DNA of 61,791 bases from Dinochytrium kinnereticum. Lineage: Eukaryota; Chytridiomycota; Chytridiomycetes; Chytridiales; Chytridiaceae. Shown here in pieces: positions 1-12,505 of the stretch. The translations under genes and the position numbers were made by a program. The notes beneath the pieces were generated by a model that saw nothing but the letters and a program-made list of their open reading frames with translations, had not been told where the DNA came from and searched no databases. How positions within the stretch are numbered: position 1 is the first letter of the stretch; every line of letters starts with the position of its first letter. The stretch covers positions 1-61,791 of the forward strand of contig JADGJT010000112.1 in the NCBI GenBank assembly GCA_027604005.1. The letters are read 5' to 3'.

Positions 1-176
1 ACCAAGCACATTTTATCGATAAAAGAAATTTATTTATTCTGGAAATTCTTACTTGGGACAGAAAATCAATTTTTCCGACATTAATTTTTCCTCTATTTCA
101 TACTTGAAACGGCCCCTTAAAAAAAAAAAAAAAAAGTACTGAACCCAAGTAACGATGGCCGCCAAGCCACTTTGCA
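1..176. other. A/T-rich flank with a poly-A tract
   Basis: This stretch lies downstream of the leftmost minus-strand gene. It is A/T-rich and carries an uninterrupted run of A from about 119 to 135. It probably holds the 3' UTR of the transcription factor gene, but no polyadenylation signal can be assigned with confidence. Confidence 0.4.
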
Positions 177-3017
177 TCACGGCTGTATAGTTCTATACCG
201 ATAAACCGCCGGAAAGTTGACCACCCTCTGCTTCATCGTGGTGTAATACACATCATTCACCTTCCAGACCCTCGAAAGGCAAGCCACAGCAGGCATCATC
301 ACCTCCCTAATGGCGGCGATACACTCTAACAACGCTTTAGACAGTTCATCCGCCCCATGAGTTGACACCCCCAACTGAAGCTGAAGCGCGTCCATGATGT
401 GGGTGGACAAACCATAGCTAAAGAACCCCAACGCTGGGTTCTGCGAGATCTGCACAGGCGGAGGAGGAAGTGATTGAACGTCAAGGTAGTCATCGAGATC
501 GGGTGGGGATGCGTGACCTGATGACGAGAAGACACAGCGTAGAATGTAGACGTGGGCTTTGAACGCCAACATGCATATTTCTAACGCTGAAACAGTGGCT
601 GGGCTCTCAGGGGTTGGCCGAAACAGCATGTTGGATCGGGGGTCATGGAGAACTGCAAAGATCCCTGTAAACACCAGATGGGTGATGCAGGCGACTGGGC
701 TAAACACCCAGGGCTCGTGAGGTCCTGTGGGAGGAGGAATTGGGAGGTTGGGTTTGGAGATACGAAAATCTTCCAGAGAGTTGAAGGGTTTCCAGTCGTT
801 TGGGAGTTGGGAGTACCATGTGATGAGAGCTGTGTGGAGTTGAGTTTTGTCGGGGTCTGTTGGCATTGCGGAGAGGATGGCGTGGGTTTGGGTGGAGAGG
901 TTTGAGGTGGAGAAAGGTCTTTTTAGTTGTAGCCGAGTGATACGTCTCATCACATAAATGAGCTGAATGAGATGCTGCGAAAATGAAAATGGGTTAGACT
1001 GGCCTTGCCCGTTAAAAAAATAAATAAATTCAAGTGTGGAAACAATGGTAGGAAAATAGATGATTAAAAATCACTTGCTTACCCAGTCGTCGTACTTGCT
1101 AGTGACGAGGTGAAGAGGCGTCTGCTTTTCCCTCCCATCAAGAGACAAGATATCAGACAAGGCTAGCCTCGAGTAAGGAGAATAGGAGAATGACGGGCCT
1201 TGTCGAGTATCAAATATCGTAAACGCCGGAATCGTCGAAAACGATTCAATCCAAATCTGGCTCTCGGGGGATTCAAGAATCGACTTCTCATTATTCACAG
1301 CGCCATTTTTACGCATATGAAGAGTCATCCTATACTCAGCCTCCCTTTGTTGAAGCAGATCGAGACACCCTGTCTCGTCAATGCTGAGCGGAAGCCCAGA
1401 CACCACAGACGCGAAAAAGTCCATGGAGAAGCAGCTGCCCCAAGTTCGCGTCCGTTCTTCGAGTTCGAGGTCTGACCACTGCACGGTGTAGCGGGAGGTA
1501 AAGACTGAGAGCGGGTAATTTGGTTGGCCGTTAGGTAGGTGGATCCCCATTCTTTGTGCTTCGCGGCAGGCTCGACCGATCCAGCTGTCTATTTGCATAC
1601 CGTTAATGTCTAATAGAGAGGACAGATTCAAGGCTTACATGACTCGTACCCATATAGATTTCCCTTTTCATTTGCGCACATTTTAGAACGAGGCATTTGA
1701 CTGGGATTCAACTTACAAACTCCCACATTCCGACCATGCACATTGACTGAATGATGGCAAGCCTATCTTTCGTATGAGCCATATTCGCCATAGACTGCTT
1801 CATAAAATGAATAGACGCTTCCATCGGAGACTTGTGTTTTGAATAAAGGTCTTTACATGGAAAAGTGGTAAATAAGAACTCGAGCAGAGAAACGAGCAGA
1901 TACCAGGATGATTGGAATACATGCACGCCAGACCACATATTGCGTTCAAGAGCGCCGGAGGGTGTCGATTGAAAGGGGTGTAGTTCCTCAAAAATACATC
2001 TTCCTTGAAGACTGGCATGACAATATTTACGTAGGTGAAGAAGATGGCGATAAGATGGTCCTCAAGTGTTTGGTATGGCGGATTGGACGGATGGGCTCTG
2101 AGCGTACAATGTGGGGCTCCATTCAAGATGGTGAGAAGATCATTGCTCTTATCGAACATTCTGAACAGGTTATCATCGAGTGACATGCTACTCAGGTTCA
2201 TCTGAATTGAAGGTGGTGGCAAGGGGTTTGTGAGGCCCTCTGGGAGTTCCAAAAGCTGCTGCCACATAGCAGCATCCAAAGGCAGCATCCCATGAGACCC
2301 GGATCCTGCCCGGCGAGGTGAATGTTGAACCGTCATAACTGTTGCAGGGCCTTCATTTAAAGGATGAGGAAGGTTCACACTCGTATGGAGGAACTCGAGA
2401 AACTGGGTGGTGCTCATGGTGTGGGCATTATCAGATGTGTTTTCGGCGTCTGGGGATTCTGAGCTTGAGGCTAGGCCACGGCCAATGATCTCAGGTGAGG
2501 TTGAGACTTTTTCTGAGTTGGCAATCGGGCCAGGGGGGTAGGTGTCGGATGCATGCTCTGCGACTGGAAAGCCTTGGCCATTCAGACAGACTCCTGGAGC
2601 CCCATTAAGAAACATTCCCAACGCAGCTTGGATTGGAGGATCATTAAACTCAACACCGGCATCAATGTTCTGTTTCTTGTTCATACGACTCTCCGATCCA
2701 ACTTCGTGTCCCTCTCTTTGGCGCTTGCTGCAATGAATTTAGAGGACGTGGCAAGCCCAGGGTCAGCGCATGCAAGGCCAAAGAAGTTATGCTCAATCAA
2801 CCTACTTTTTGCTTGGTCCCCTTCGCTTGAGCACCGGCTGATACTCGCAGATAACGTCGCTTCCTTTTGGCTTCGCCTTTGCACGCAGGCAATTCGAGCA
2901 GACGGGGCGAAGGCCATCACACTTTCGCTTCTTTGACCTGCAGCGGTCGCATGCAATCGGCGGGTTCTTTGCATCGCTCATGACATCTTCTGCGTTGGCG
3001 ATCATGCTGCTCTCCAT
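177..3017 (-). CDS. Zn2Cys6 fungal-specific transcription factor
   Basis: A multi-exon nuclear regulator. The first exon (about 2802-3017) encodes a classic binuclear zinc cluster near residues 23-55, with the pattern [13 protein letters not shown], then CSNC, then a late Cys, followed by a basic linker. Introns join the first exon in phase 2 to a disordered Ser/Pro region (about 1880-2720). Then come short exons and the fungal_trans middle homology domain (about 1090-1600), including the typical stretch [17 protein letters not shown] and later [10 protein letters not shown]. The last exon (177-953) is a helical C-terminal region. Such proteins bind CGG-type sites as dimers and regulate metabolism, stress or drug response; the target genes cannot be read from sequence. 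The start at 3017 places the zinc cluster close to the N-terminus, as usual. The exact ends of the small internal exons near 1640-1940 are approximate. Confidence 0.9.
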
Positions 3018-3404
3018 CCAGCAACCCAGCTAGCTGCCTCAAAAGTGTTGAGACGAACCGCGTCAGGGAGTCTGACTGGTTTTGGGATTCCAGAAATCGA
3101 AGAATTTAAGAATTCACTCAGTTTTTTTTTTTTTGTTTTTCCTTAAGAACCTTTAATGCTTTCGTTCTTTAAAAAAGATAAAATGCAGCAATCAACAGAA
3201 AATACATAAATAACAAAAATGCATGCGGCAATAAGAAGAAGAAATAAACAAAAGCATTAACAAGAAACTATGAGACTCCAGCTGCTGGGTTCGGTGTTGT
3301 AGCTCCTGCACCCGACCGCCGCACTCTAAAGATGACATTAGTACTTGGGTGCTTGAATCAACCCGAGCATGAACAAAGCGTAACGGAGATTCCAAGGATT
3401 CAAA
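3018..3404. other. Intergenic: upstream of the Zn2Cys6 gene and downstream of the DUF3712-like gene
   Basis: Both flanking genes are on the minus strand, so this 387-bp gap holds the promoter of the transcription factor and the 3' end of the neighbour to its right. A T-rich tract lies at about 3121-3135. I see no gene in it. Confidence 0.5.
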
Positions 3405-5376
3405 TCACATTACAGAGCACCGGTTGCCACCTGCGACAAGTACTCCAGCCGCAACATCCAAAATCCCATCCTTCACGTCCCTCGCGGCACCTTTTGCGGC
3501 CCCACCCAGCCTCCGCACAGCGTCAAGGTCGTGCTCCAAATCAAGAGCCTCAAGCACATTCTCCACCCAAGCAATCTTGTTCCCCCCTTCGTCCTCAACC
3601 TGCAAGTTCATCACCCTAAGCACGGTCGCGCCAGATCCCCACTCGCCATTAACCAGTCCAGCGACAGTACCATTAAGGGCACCTCTAAGAACACCTCTAG
3701 CTGAAGAGAGGAAACCCCTAATGGGCTTCTTCACCATCGATGGGATAACCTCAATCATAATGTCAGCTCGGGTGGAAGATGGGCGAAACTCAATGCCGTT
3801 CACGGTTGCTGTCGCCACGTTGGATCCGTTCAGTTGAATATCAAACGAGACCATTCCGAGTCGCAGGGAGAGGGATGGGGGGCGCGTAAAGGTGAGAGAA
3901 AGTCCTGTGGAAAAGCCTGATATGGAGGTATCGACTGGTTGTCGTATTGCCTTGATGCCAGGGAAGACCCCTTCCGCACCTGGATCTCGGAATGGAACTA
4001 CAGGCACAAGGTAATCGTCTACACAGCCGATGAGTCGGCTGTGGCTGTAGGATAGGAATCTTTGAAACGAATCGTTGAAGAAAGCAGGAAATGATCCAAG
4101 AAGTTGAGTGACGGGTTTTGAGGTAGGATCAGACGAGATGATGGGGTTTTGGGAAGGAGGAGATTCTTGTATATAATCAAATCTGATATCGTCATCTCCT
4201 ATAGATATGTCATTTACGGTTGTGTCAGAAACCGAGCTAGGGATAGATGGATCTCCATTCAAAGGCTCAGTCTCCATCCCAAGCAAGGAAGGCTCTTTCT
4301 CTAACAGTAGTGCCTCCTTAAGTGCCGATAGCTTTGAAGGATGCGATGGGCTGGAAGGGAAGATGATCCCGGGCAATGCGAGTGGAGGCCGTTCATTATT
4401 TGGGGTGTCGGGATTTATGGTACGAGATGTTTCCGTCGGTGGCATTGGAGATGTTGGGGAAGAAGACAAGTACTCTTCCGCAAGAGGTCTGGGCGTTCCG
4501 GAAATATTAACGACAGATGGGAGGCATCCGTTTTGCTTAGCTGAATTGTAAAGGTCCATGGCCTCCTGCTTCAGGTCTACTCAAAAAAGCAAAAGGGAAA
4601 AAAAGGGCGATGAGGAAACATGTGATGGGACCATAATATCCCAGATCAGGTTACATTACCTTCATTCTGTTTGACGTCTATGACCTTCTCCAGCGGGAGA
4701 TTCTGGTACAAAACGATGCCCATAAACTGGAGCGTTGCCTCCAAGTTTATCTTCACCATCAGGCCTTCGGTGCTTCCATTCTGTTAGAATGAGAGAGGAA
4801 GGTCAACCTCTCTGCGAAGAAGCCCGATAGCGACAAGGCGAGCAAGAGAACGTACCTGCAGCGACACCTTCCTGACCATCGCCTTCAAAACCGCCACATC
4901 CAGCACCTCAACATCGATACGGTCTTGCCATATCCACAGATCCGATAGGCCAGTCAAAGTGATAGGATCTGACAGCGTCAGCCTAGCCAGCGGGAGGGCT
5001 ACTGGCGCAGACCGAGATGAAATCATGAGCCTGCATGCGGTGATGACAGGCGGTTTCGCAAGGCCCAGCCGTAGCCACGGGACGGGTAGACGGGTCTCGA
5101 GGACGTTCATGCGCAGCCGCAGCTCTGCGCCATTTGGGGTGAACTTCAGCAGCGTCGCTTCATGTCTGTTGATTGTGGAGGAGAATGAGGCCCTGCATGG
5201 TCGAAGCAAACAACTTATGCCGCGTTTGTGGCGGTTGCTTACATGACCACGAGCTTCTTCAGCTCCAGCGTGCGGAATGTCTCCTGGATGACCCTCGGCA
5301 CCAAGTACACCAGAACGATGTGGGCGACCAGCGCAAGGACGATCAGCGCGATGGCAGCGGTTACAAGGCCGAGCAT
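3405..5376 (-). CDS. Membrane-anchored DUF3712/LEA-like protein
   Basis: Four exons give about 590 residues. Exon 1 (about 5246-5376) encodes an N-terminal hydrophobic segment (starting MLGLVTAAIALIVLALV), which looks like a signal anchor. Exons 2 to 4 follow through clean GT-AG junctions. The rest is mostly short beta-type segments, with two blocks resembling the LEA/DUF3712 beta-sandwich (about 4860-5190 and 3600-3960), separated by a Ser/Pro-rich linker. DUF3712 proteins are poorly characterised fungal membrane-tethered proteins; the assignment is by fold impression only and is weak. I chose the Met at 5376 over the upstream in-frame one at 5442. The later start leaves a 52-bp gap to the end of the villin-headpiece gene on the same strand and begins directly at the membrane segment. 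Confidence 0.55.
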
Positions 5377-5428
5377 CGTTGGCGTCAATGGCCCAGATGA
5401 ATGGAGAAATGTGACTTGCTTTATTTTC

Positions 5429-8400
5429 TCAGAAAAACCCAACCTCTTTTTTGATCTTCTCGCGCTTCCAAGGCTGCAGTGTAAGATATTCCTCTTTTTT
5501 CATCTTGAACAAGGCTTCGAAGTCATCCTCCGTGAGGTACATCTCCAGCTTCTTCATGTCGACGTTCTCGGGGACCTTGTCGCCCATCAGCACGTCCACG
5601 CTGTATGTCTCCTTCTTGTATTCACGAAGCACGTCGTCGATCGGTCTGGTTCGAGCCTTTAAGGCGCGCTGAAAAACGTTAAGTTACTTTTACTTGTAAT
5701 TTAATCACCAGGTACCTTTTCCGCAGGCAGTCTTGCCTTGCTCCAACCTTTGAACTCCATCAGCTTCCTTTCAGATTAGACCAAAAACTCACCATGGAAT
5801 TGGCGCGTGAATTCGAGTGGCTCGAGATGAGCGTAAGTTACTAGTATTGTAACTTTTTCCCTGCCTTCAATTATACCTGAATATTGCTTCAAATGTAGTC
5901 AGTTTTAATGTCCTTCTAGGTATATCTCCTACGAGTATCGTCTCCATGCCGATGATCTTCTCGTTGACCTTGCATGTGCTTCCAAACCAGACGTACAAGT
6001 GGCTGTACGTGTCGAGAAGCATCACTATGTTCGTATCAAGATCTTCTTGTGTAAAGTTTACCACCTCCTCAACCTACATCACCGAGAGAAGGGGAAAACA
6101 AGTCGCTAAGTTATGCAAGACCGAACGATAGAAAAGATATTACCGTAACCATGCCGCTGCCAGATGAGCAAGCAAAGAGGCGGGGCTCAAACCTCTTCAG
6201 TGGCCTTAACGTGGAGGCCGGAGGAATCGAGACCCCGATATTCTGCAGTAGAGAATCAAACTCTGTATGGGCTTTACCTCCCTCACTCAGGTAAATAAGG
6301 GAGTCTTCAATCTCAGATGACTGCTTCTTCGAATAGAGCCCAATCATTTTGATAGCAACCGACTTAGCGTACTCCTTCTCCGCATCGTTACTAAGGGATC
6401 CTTCCCATAAGAACGCGATAGATCCGTTAGTGAGAATATAGACAGCATTCGAGGCAAATGATATCTCCGAAGGCTCAATCTCACAGGCCTTGGTCATACC
6501 CGTTGCAACTGCCACTCGAACATCGAAAGCTATAAGACCGGTCTCCGTTTTCTTCTTTTCACTTTCTAGAGTTCCCTTGCGGATAATAAACCGATTTTGT
6601 GACATCAGTTGTAAAAGATGCTTTGGTTCTTTCACACAGTTTTAATCATCTTATAGGCTATTTTTTGTCTTTACCTTTCCCTTCTGGGACGCGAATTTGC
6701 ATAACGTCTCCTCCGGTCTCTTTGCTTAGTTCCACTGTCATCAAAGCACTTGTTCCTTTCTGAGTGATCTTGCTCTCTGAGCCCTGCCAAAAATAACTCA
6801 CTGACTTATCCACACCGCTTCCGGTTGGTCGGTAGGTGTAAAAGACAATATAGCTATCACCCTTAAAGAATTGACCCTCAAATCGACGATCAACCGCCTC
6901 CCGAGTAAAGTCTCTCACAAGGAAAATTAAGCTTTTGCCACTTTTCCCGTTATCTAAGTCAGGATGCTCGAGAGTTGATCGGATTAACAGTCGTTTGACA
7001 TCAATAGGCTTCTGCGTGATATTTGTGGCAATATTTCCCTTTGTCTCTGCTAGGCGCATACTTATAGGAAGAGAGCCTTCATAGTCTATGAATTTCTCCT
7101 AAAGAAGCAGTAAGCAAAAAAGACACATCAAATAAATAGTGATTTTACCCTGAAAACAGCTGATTCACGCTCATAGTGAGTTCTTTGAACAGTTATCCAC
7201 TTAACCGACTGGGCCATTTCAGACACCGCTTTTTTCGCCGCTACATAGGCAAGGCTCCGGTGTTCTGCCATACAACCCTTCCCAGTCCAAACGAAAACCT
7301 CTGAAGGGCATTGGACGATAAAAACAGCCTCATTCTCCAATATCTTTTTGCTCGGGATGTACCCCTCATAGACCAATCTGATCCGTCGCTTAAGCGATTT
7401 CGAGCTTGTAACCTTGTAGATTCGAAGAGGTTTAGTGAGACTGTGGACTTCGTCCTCGGTTTGAGGAGGGATCGCGTCGCGCTCGACTAGGAACGTTGAG
7501 CGAGGCGCGTTTAAAAGCTTGGCCATCGTGGCGAGGAGAGCGGATTCATCGCTTTCTACAAGAATGACTCGAGGCCTGTTTGAACGCTCCTTACGAAGTC
7601 TCGAGGCCACGTCCAGTGCTTTGGCTCTCGCTATTCTGGAAGAGGCTTCGCCGTTCCAGTGGTATAGGGTGGATCCTGTAAGAACGGAGTTTGTTAAGTC
7701 TTCCATATGATGTTGGCTTATGAGCTTACCAATATCGAGGACATAAGCGCAGTCTGAACGAATAGAGGTCCAGTCGCATTTTACAAAGTTGATTGTGATC
7801 AGAGTCTTCCCCATTACCTGAGTTAAAGTCTTTTCCTCTCCCTTATTCAGCCTCCCGTCGTCAATCACCTGAGAATTGGATATTCCTCCGAAATACATCA
7901 TATCCGCCTCAGTGTTTCCAACCTTACCCAGAAGACCCTTCAAGTCATCTTCTGACTTAACACCCAGACGTCCTAATACGTCAATACTCTCTAACCTCAG
8001 TTTATCAAGCTCTGCAAGCCAAAAGTCTCGCTCCCCTACTGACCGCACTCGGTGTGTTATCGCCTCACCGTCTCCGTAGATTACCTCGAAGTTGAGAGCA
8101 TCCTCGGCTGATACGGTCTCCGTCGTAGGCCGCGTCGCTGTGGAGGATCGGTTGCTACCCGGCGCTCGGGCGTGAAGAGAACGACTGTGGTAGGATTGAC
8201 TGCTGCTACCCTCCCTTGTGTGAGAACCTGAGCTTTTGGTTTGTGAAAAGGTTCCAAAAAGCTTCAAGTCGACAATATCCCCAGAGGGCTTGACGACCGC
8301 AGGATAAATGCTTAGCTGCGACTTAAAATAATATGATGTGAAGTCCACGACGCAGAGCCAGTACCATGTTGGAGATTTATCCCATTGAAACTGGGACTTT

Positions 8401-11136
8401 ACCCATCCTTCAATTGGTTCGTGGCTCGCCGTATCTATACCTTCAGAGCTCACGTTCAAAATCTCCAATACCCGCTGAATCTGGACAACCCAGTTTGCGG
8501 CCTCGTATGCAGTTTTGGCTTTGAAGTGGATCACACGTTTTTGTAGTTGAATCTGAAAGTGGGTTCGGCTGTCTGTCACGTTTGTGTCTCCAGGTTCAGT
8601 TATCGACGTCAATCGGACAGAGATTGCTTTCGTAAAATCCATTATCTCAGAGGGTGGCTTCTTTTGAGTATATGCCTGCAATTCTACTTAGACAATAGGA
8701 CATATATCGCTGAAATACCTTAAGGTCTTCAGAATAAATGTAAAGCATTCCATCGTTCTGAAGTGCAATCAATCGGCTAAACCATTGAGCAGGCTTTCCC
8801 TTCATCGTTTCAACATATATGTCTAAATTCCCGATCAAGGCTGTAATTGCCTGCGCAATTACTAGCTTTGACGCAGTAGATTGTTGCTTGACGCTTGTAG
8901 GCTCCTCACTCTCACTAGCAGAGCGACTGTGGTTCGGGCTAGTGAGACCAAGAGATGCCGCGACTGCCGAGTTAGATGGTGTTTTAAGTAGCGGTTTTGG
9001 TATAGGTGCCAAATGACCATTGGAAGTCGAAGCTTGTGAGGGTGCCGGCGTGATCACCAAACAAGGTTGCTCTGCTTTTGGAGACACCATGGAAGAAGAT
9101 GTCGACGAGCTCGGGAACCCGACCAACTCAAACCCAACTTGGGAAAAGACGTCTCGCCACTTTATAGCGCTCTGAGTATCCTCAAATTTATACCTATACT
9201 TTTGCGCTTGAAAGTCAAATGCGATTCCAATGTCCTTTCCGATCGTGAAAGCTTCTATTTTCTCTATATGGTTCAAGTAAATACATGAGATGGGATTATC
9301 TGCATCCTTGCTCTCAAAGACATAAATGTTAGACTTCCGGAGGCGGAAGTATTGCGGCTCCCAGGCATTACTGAACCACCCTCGTTTCTCCAAAAAAACG
9401 CATCCTTCAAAGTTTACCTCCAAGCTCGTCGGAATCGATTCTATAGCACTCGACGCCTTCTCCGAATTACTAACCCTCTCAACACCTTTTGTTTGAACAG
9501 TCGGTGCACGTCTTATCGTTGCAGATTTATGGAGAGACTTATTGGACGTGGATGGTTTTATGTTGAAGACAGAGTCTGTCTTTACAGGTAGAGGTGGGAG
9601 GGTCGGAAAAGCTTCTGGCTTTTTCGTGTCGACTACTGTGACCATCTCTACCATGAGGGGCTCAATCGACTCGTTTTCATCGAACCATTTGTGTGGACCC
9701 ACTTCTGGGTCGACTGAGGCATACGGAGGGTAGAGGTCCTGTTGGTAAATAGATTCGCTGTTTACTCTCGGGACGTTGATGCAGCTGATATCGATCACAT
9801 TATCAGTTCTAAGTCCGATGTATGTTAGAAAGCACATAAGAAAACCCTCAACTGTCTTACCCTAGCCGTACAAATCGTGCAATCTCGCATTTAGAAGTGT
9901 TGCAGAGGCTTTTAGGGCAAAGGTCCACCTGCGTCTGGATAAAGGAGGTTAACGTTTACATCTTAGCATATTTCGTCAACTTACCACTTGTTTATCGGAC
10001 TTGATATTTGCCACAGATGCAATGTTCCCATTGCAAACTTCATAAACTCTCAACCCCTCGCCCTTCGACGTGACGTAAACGAGAGGTATCGCAGGATCCC
10101 AGAAAAGATTTAAAATCCCCACACCGCTTTTCTCATCCACTAGCTTATTAATAGGGGCCTGAAGCTTTCTCGTATCATATAGACACAGCTCCCGTAACCC
10201 CTGCCGAGAAAATCCCGAGGTCAGCAAAAGAGGGTCAGGTGAGAGCCACAACGTTTTTATCCCTTTTGCAGGGTTATGCGTGGAGAGGAAGCTCTGTGGA
10301 GGCTCGTTAGGTCAATGTTAAGAATCTGTGGGTTTACCTGTATGGGCTCAGGTTGGGCTCGGGGGTCGTATATATGAAGATTCCCGTCGTTCGCGGCGAC
10401 TCCTAAGGCGTCGCCTCCGTAGTCAAAGCACATACAATGAGATGCGGCTTCGTTGGGAACGGAGAGTGTGATTCTGTCTTGAATAGATTCTACATCCCAT
10501 ATCTTGATTGAGCCGTCCCTGTATATGTACTTTTTTAGAAACAAGTGGTAGTTGGGAGCAAAAGACGTACATGGAAGCCGACAAGACGATGCCGCCAACC
10601 GTAGGGTGAAAGCGAATCACGTCAACTCTCTTCTCATGGCCAGCCAAGAATAAATCTGGAGCATCGCATTCTGCTGGTGTCTCAGCTGAGATGGCATCAG
10701 GAATCTTCCACACACGAATCAGAGCATCCGAGCGGGTTGAAGATGCCAACACTTTATCATTCAACGGACTAAATGCAAAGTCGGCAATCTGCTTGTTATG
10801 TGCTGAGAAGGGAGAAAGATGCACTCAGTTTCACAATGCCTCACGCGTCTATGCGTCTACTCACACAGAAGGTAAGGAGGGGTCGTTTCAATCTTTTTTG
10901 TCTCAATTGCTTCTGCTTGTACCCCAAATATGCCTATAGCGCCGTTCGTTCCGCCCCATGGAACAGCGACGGTGGAGAGCCCGCACTGTCATTTTGATTA
11001 GTCCTTTCTGCCAGCATGGGCTACTCCGCACCTTGATCTTTTGGCTAGCGGTTGGGTCAATGCGAACATTTGTGTAGGCGGGCTTGAAGGGGTTTGAGCT
11101 GTAGAGGTTGCGATATTTTGGCTGCGGAGAAGCCAT
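5429..11136 (-). CDS. Villidin-like protein: WD repeats, three PH domains, gelsolin repeats, villin headpiece
   Basis: One long multi-exon gene. The N-terminus (9976-11136) is coronin-like: a KYRNLYSS...YTNVRID opening, then WD-type beta-propeller blades with segments such as FAFSPLNDKVLASS and VIRFHPTVGGIVLSAS. Next come three PH-like domains: about 9120-9440 (with GCVFLEKRGWFSNAW), about 8460-8840, and about 7980-8420. Gelsolin-fold repeats follow (about 5870-7900), including DLDTNIVMLLDTYSHLYVWFG. The C-terminus (5429-5632) is a villin headpiece with YLTEDDFEALF and LQPWKREKIKKEVGFF, the F-actin-binding end. The order WD, 3xPH, gelsolin, headpiece matches Dictyostelium villidin, which associates with membranes and actin. 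The likely role is linking phosphoinositide membranes to actin. The stop directly follows the headpiece. Small exons near 5690-5860 and 10800-11000 are approximate. Confidence 0.85.
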
Positions 11137-11207
11137 GGTGCCCTTGGATGGAGTTTATTGCTATTAGCTGCAGGCTTGCTATGTATGTAAATCCATTCAT
11201 TTATCAA

Positions 11208-11651
11208 TCACAGCGGGGCTGTTGTAAAAGCGTCCACCTCGATCTCAACCAGAAGCGATGGATCTATTAGAGCGGCCTCAACCATGGTCGCGGCGGGGAA
11301 GATTCCTTCAAAGGTCTCCTTGTGGGCTCTCCCCACCGCCTCCCAGTTGGCTTTCATATCGACCACAAACATCCGCGTGCGGATCACATCTGAAAAGGAT
11401 GCATTCACCTCCTTGAGAGCGCGCTCGATGTTTTTGAATATGTGCTTGGCCTTTCAAACATTCAGTTACCCCAGCAGAGGATTCCTTTAAACCTGGAGGT
11501 ATGCATCGTCACGATGAAGGATCTCCCCAGTCTCCCAGTCCGTGCTCGTTGTTCCAGACACTGCGATGAAGGGACCTTGCCTCACAGCCCGCGCGTACGC
11601 AACCTTTGGCTCCCACTTCGAGCCTGAGAAAACGAGTTGCTTGCCCATCAT
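11208..11651 (-). CDS. RidA/YjgF/YER057c family enamine/imine deaminase
   Basis: Two exons encode about 133 residues, the usual length for the family. Exon 1 begins at the paired ATG (11646-11651) and reads MMGKQLVFSGSKWEPKVAYA, then a segment containing VSGTT, typical of RidA. A short intron of about 40 bp (GTTTAAAG to GAAAG, near 11455-11496) joins to a second exon encoding AKHIFKNIERALKEVNASF and RTRMFVVDMKANW, ending with a conserved VEIEVDAF near the C-terminus. Family members hydrolyse reactive 2-aminoacrylate and related imines released by PLP enzymes. Its start codon lies only 36 bp from the divergent Imp2 start. The gene sits 71 bp upstream of the villidin start on the same strand. 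Confidence 0.87.
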
Positions 11652-11687
11652 AGCTGGTTGACACTAAGTCTTTCGCCAATTTTTGAG
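11652..11687. promoter_or_regulatory. 36-bp divergent gap between the RidA and Imp2 start codons
   Basis: The RidA ATG (minus, 11651) and the chosen Imp2 ATG (plus, 11688) are separated by only 36 bp. Any shared promoter must overlap transcribed sequence, and the 5' leaders are likely to overlap or be extremely short. Confidence 0.45.
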
Positions 11688-12407
11688 ATGTCATCACGAA
11701 GTGTTGCCTGCCGCCATCTGTTGAACCCGATTCGAAGCATCAAGACAAAAGCCGTGCGCCCGCATTCCACCCCTAAGTTCTCTAGACCAACTCTGACCCC
11801 GGATCCAAGGACCAGCGAGAATGGCGGAAGGAGTGGGGAGAGGGACGAGCCGCGGAGAAGGACGGGCTGGCGTCGCATCATACCCTTTCTTTGGGCCCTA
11901 CCTCCTCTTCTTGTTATGAATCAATTCGTTGTGGGTATCGTCCAAATCACTGGTCGATCCATGAAGCCGACGCTTAACCCCGACACACGAAAAGATAGGG
12001 ATGTGGTTTTACTGGACAAACTGGTCTTGGCAACGGGTTCTTTGCAGAGAGGGGATGTGGTGGTTCTCGTTGCTCCTCATGATCCAGATTTACGGCTGGT
12101 AAAGAGGGTGACGGCATTGGGTGGTGATGTGGTCCGTCCCCGACAGATTGTAAAGCGGCCATTCATGACCATCACCCCCGATGCGTTTCCTTGGACAAGA
12201 GAGAGCGGCGTACCGCAGACTTTACGGATACCTAAGGGCTATTGCTGGGTTGAGAGTGACGATCCTGCCTCCGGAGCCGACAGTAATGTGTTTGGGCCTA
12301 TACCGCTTGGGCTAATTGAGGGCAGGGCGACTCATATCGTGTGGCCGGTAGATAGAATGGGAAATTTGGAGCGTAGGCAGATTGGGCGCTCAAATAGAAT
12401 TGCGTAG
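11688..12407 (+). CDS. IMP2: Mitochondrial inner membrane protease subunit 2 (S26 signal peptidase family)
   Basis: A single-exon gene of about 239 residues. It has an Arg-rich, acid-poor N-terminus that looks like a mitochondrial presequence, and a membrane segment around IIPFLWALPPLLVM. The S26 motif QITGRSMKPTLNP carries the nucleophilic serine. The second box RLVKRVTALGGD carries the general-base lysine. A late GYCWVESDDP...DSNVFGPIP block is diagnostic of the family. Imp2 matures intermembrane-space proteins in partnership with Imp1. An upstream in-frame Met at 11637 exists but would overlap the divergent RidA coding region and adds an unusual segment, so the Met at 11688 is preferred. 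Confidence 0.9.
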   Translation: MSSRSVACRHLLNPIRSIKTKAVRPHSTPKFSRPTLTPDPRTSENGGRSGERDEPRRRTGWRRIIPFLWALPPLLVMNQFVVGIVQITGRSMKPTLNPDTRKDRDVVLLDKLVLATGSLQRGDVVVLVAPHDPDLRLVKRVTALGGDVVRPRQIVKRPFMTITPDAFPWTRESGVPQTLRIPKGYCWVESDDPASGADSNVFGPIPLGLIEGRATHIVWPVDRMGNLERRQIGRSNRIA

Positions 12408-12505
12408 GTGACGCTTTGGCGCTGCTGCAGACTTTATTTCAGTATGAAGTCCTATTATTTGCCAACTTTCGCTGCTCAAAATACTCCAGCTTTGAGGTCG
12501 TCTAT

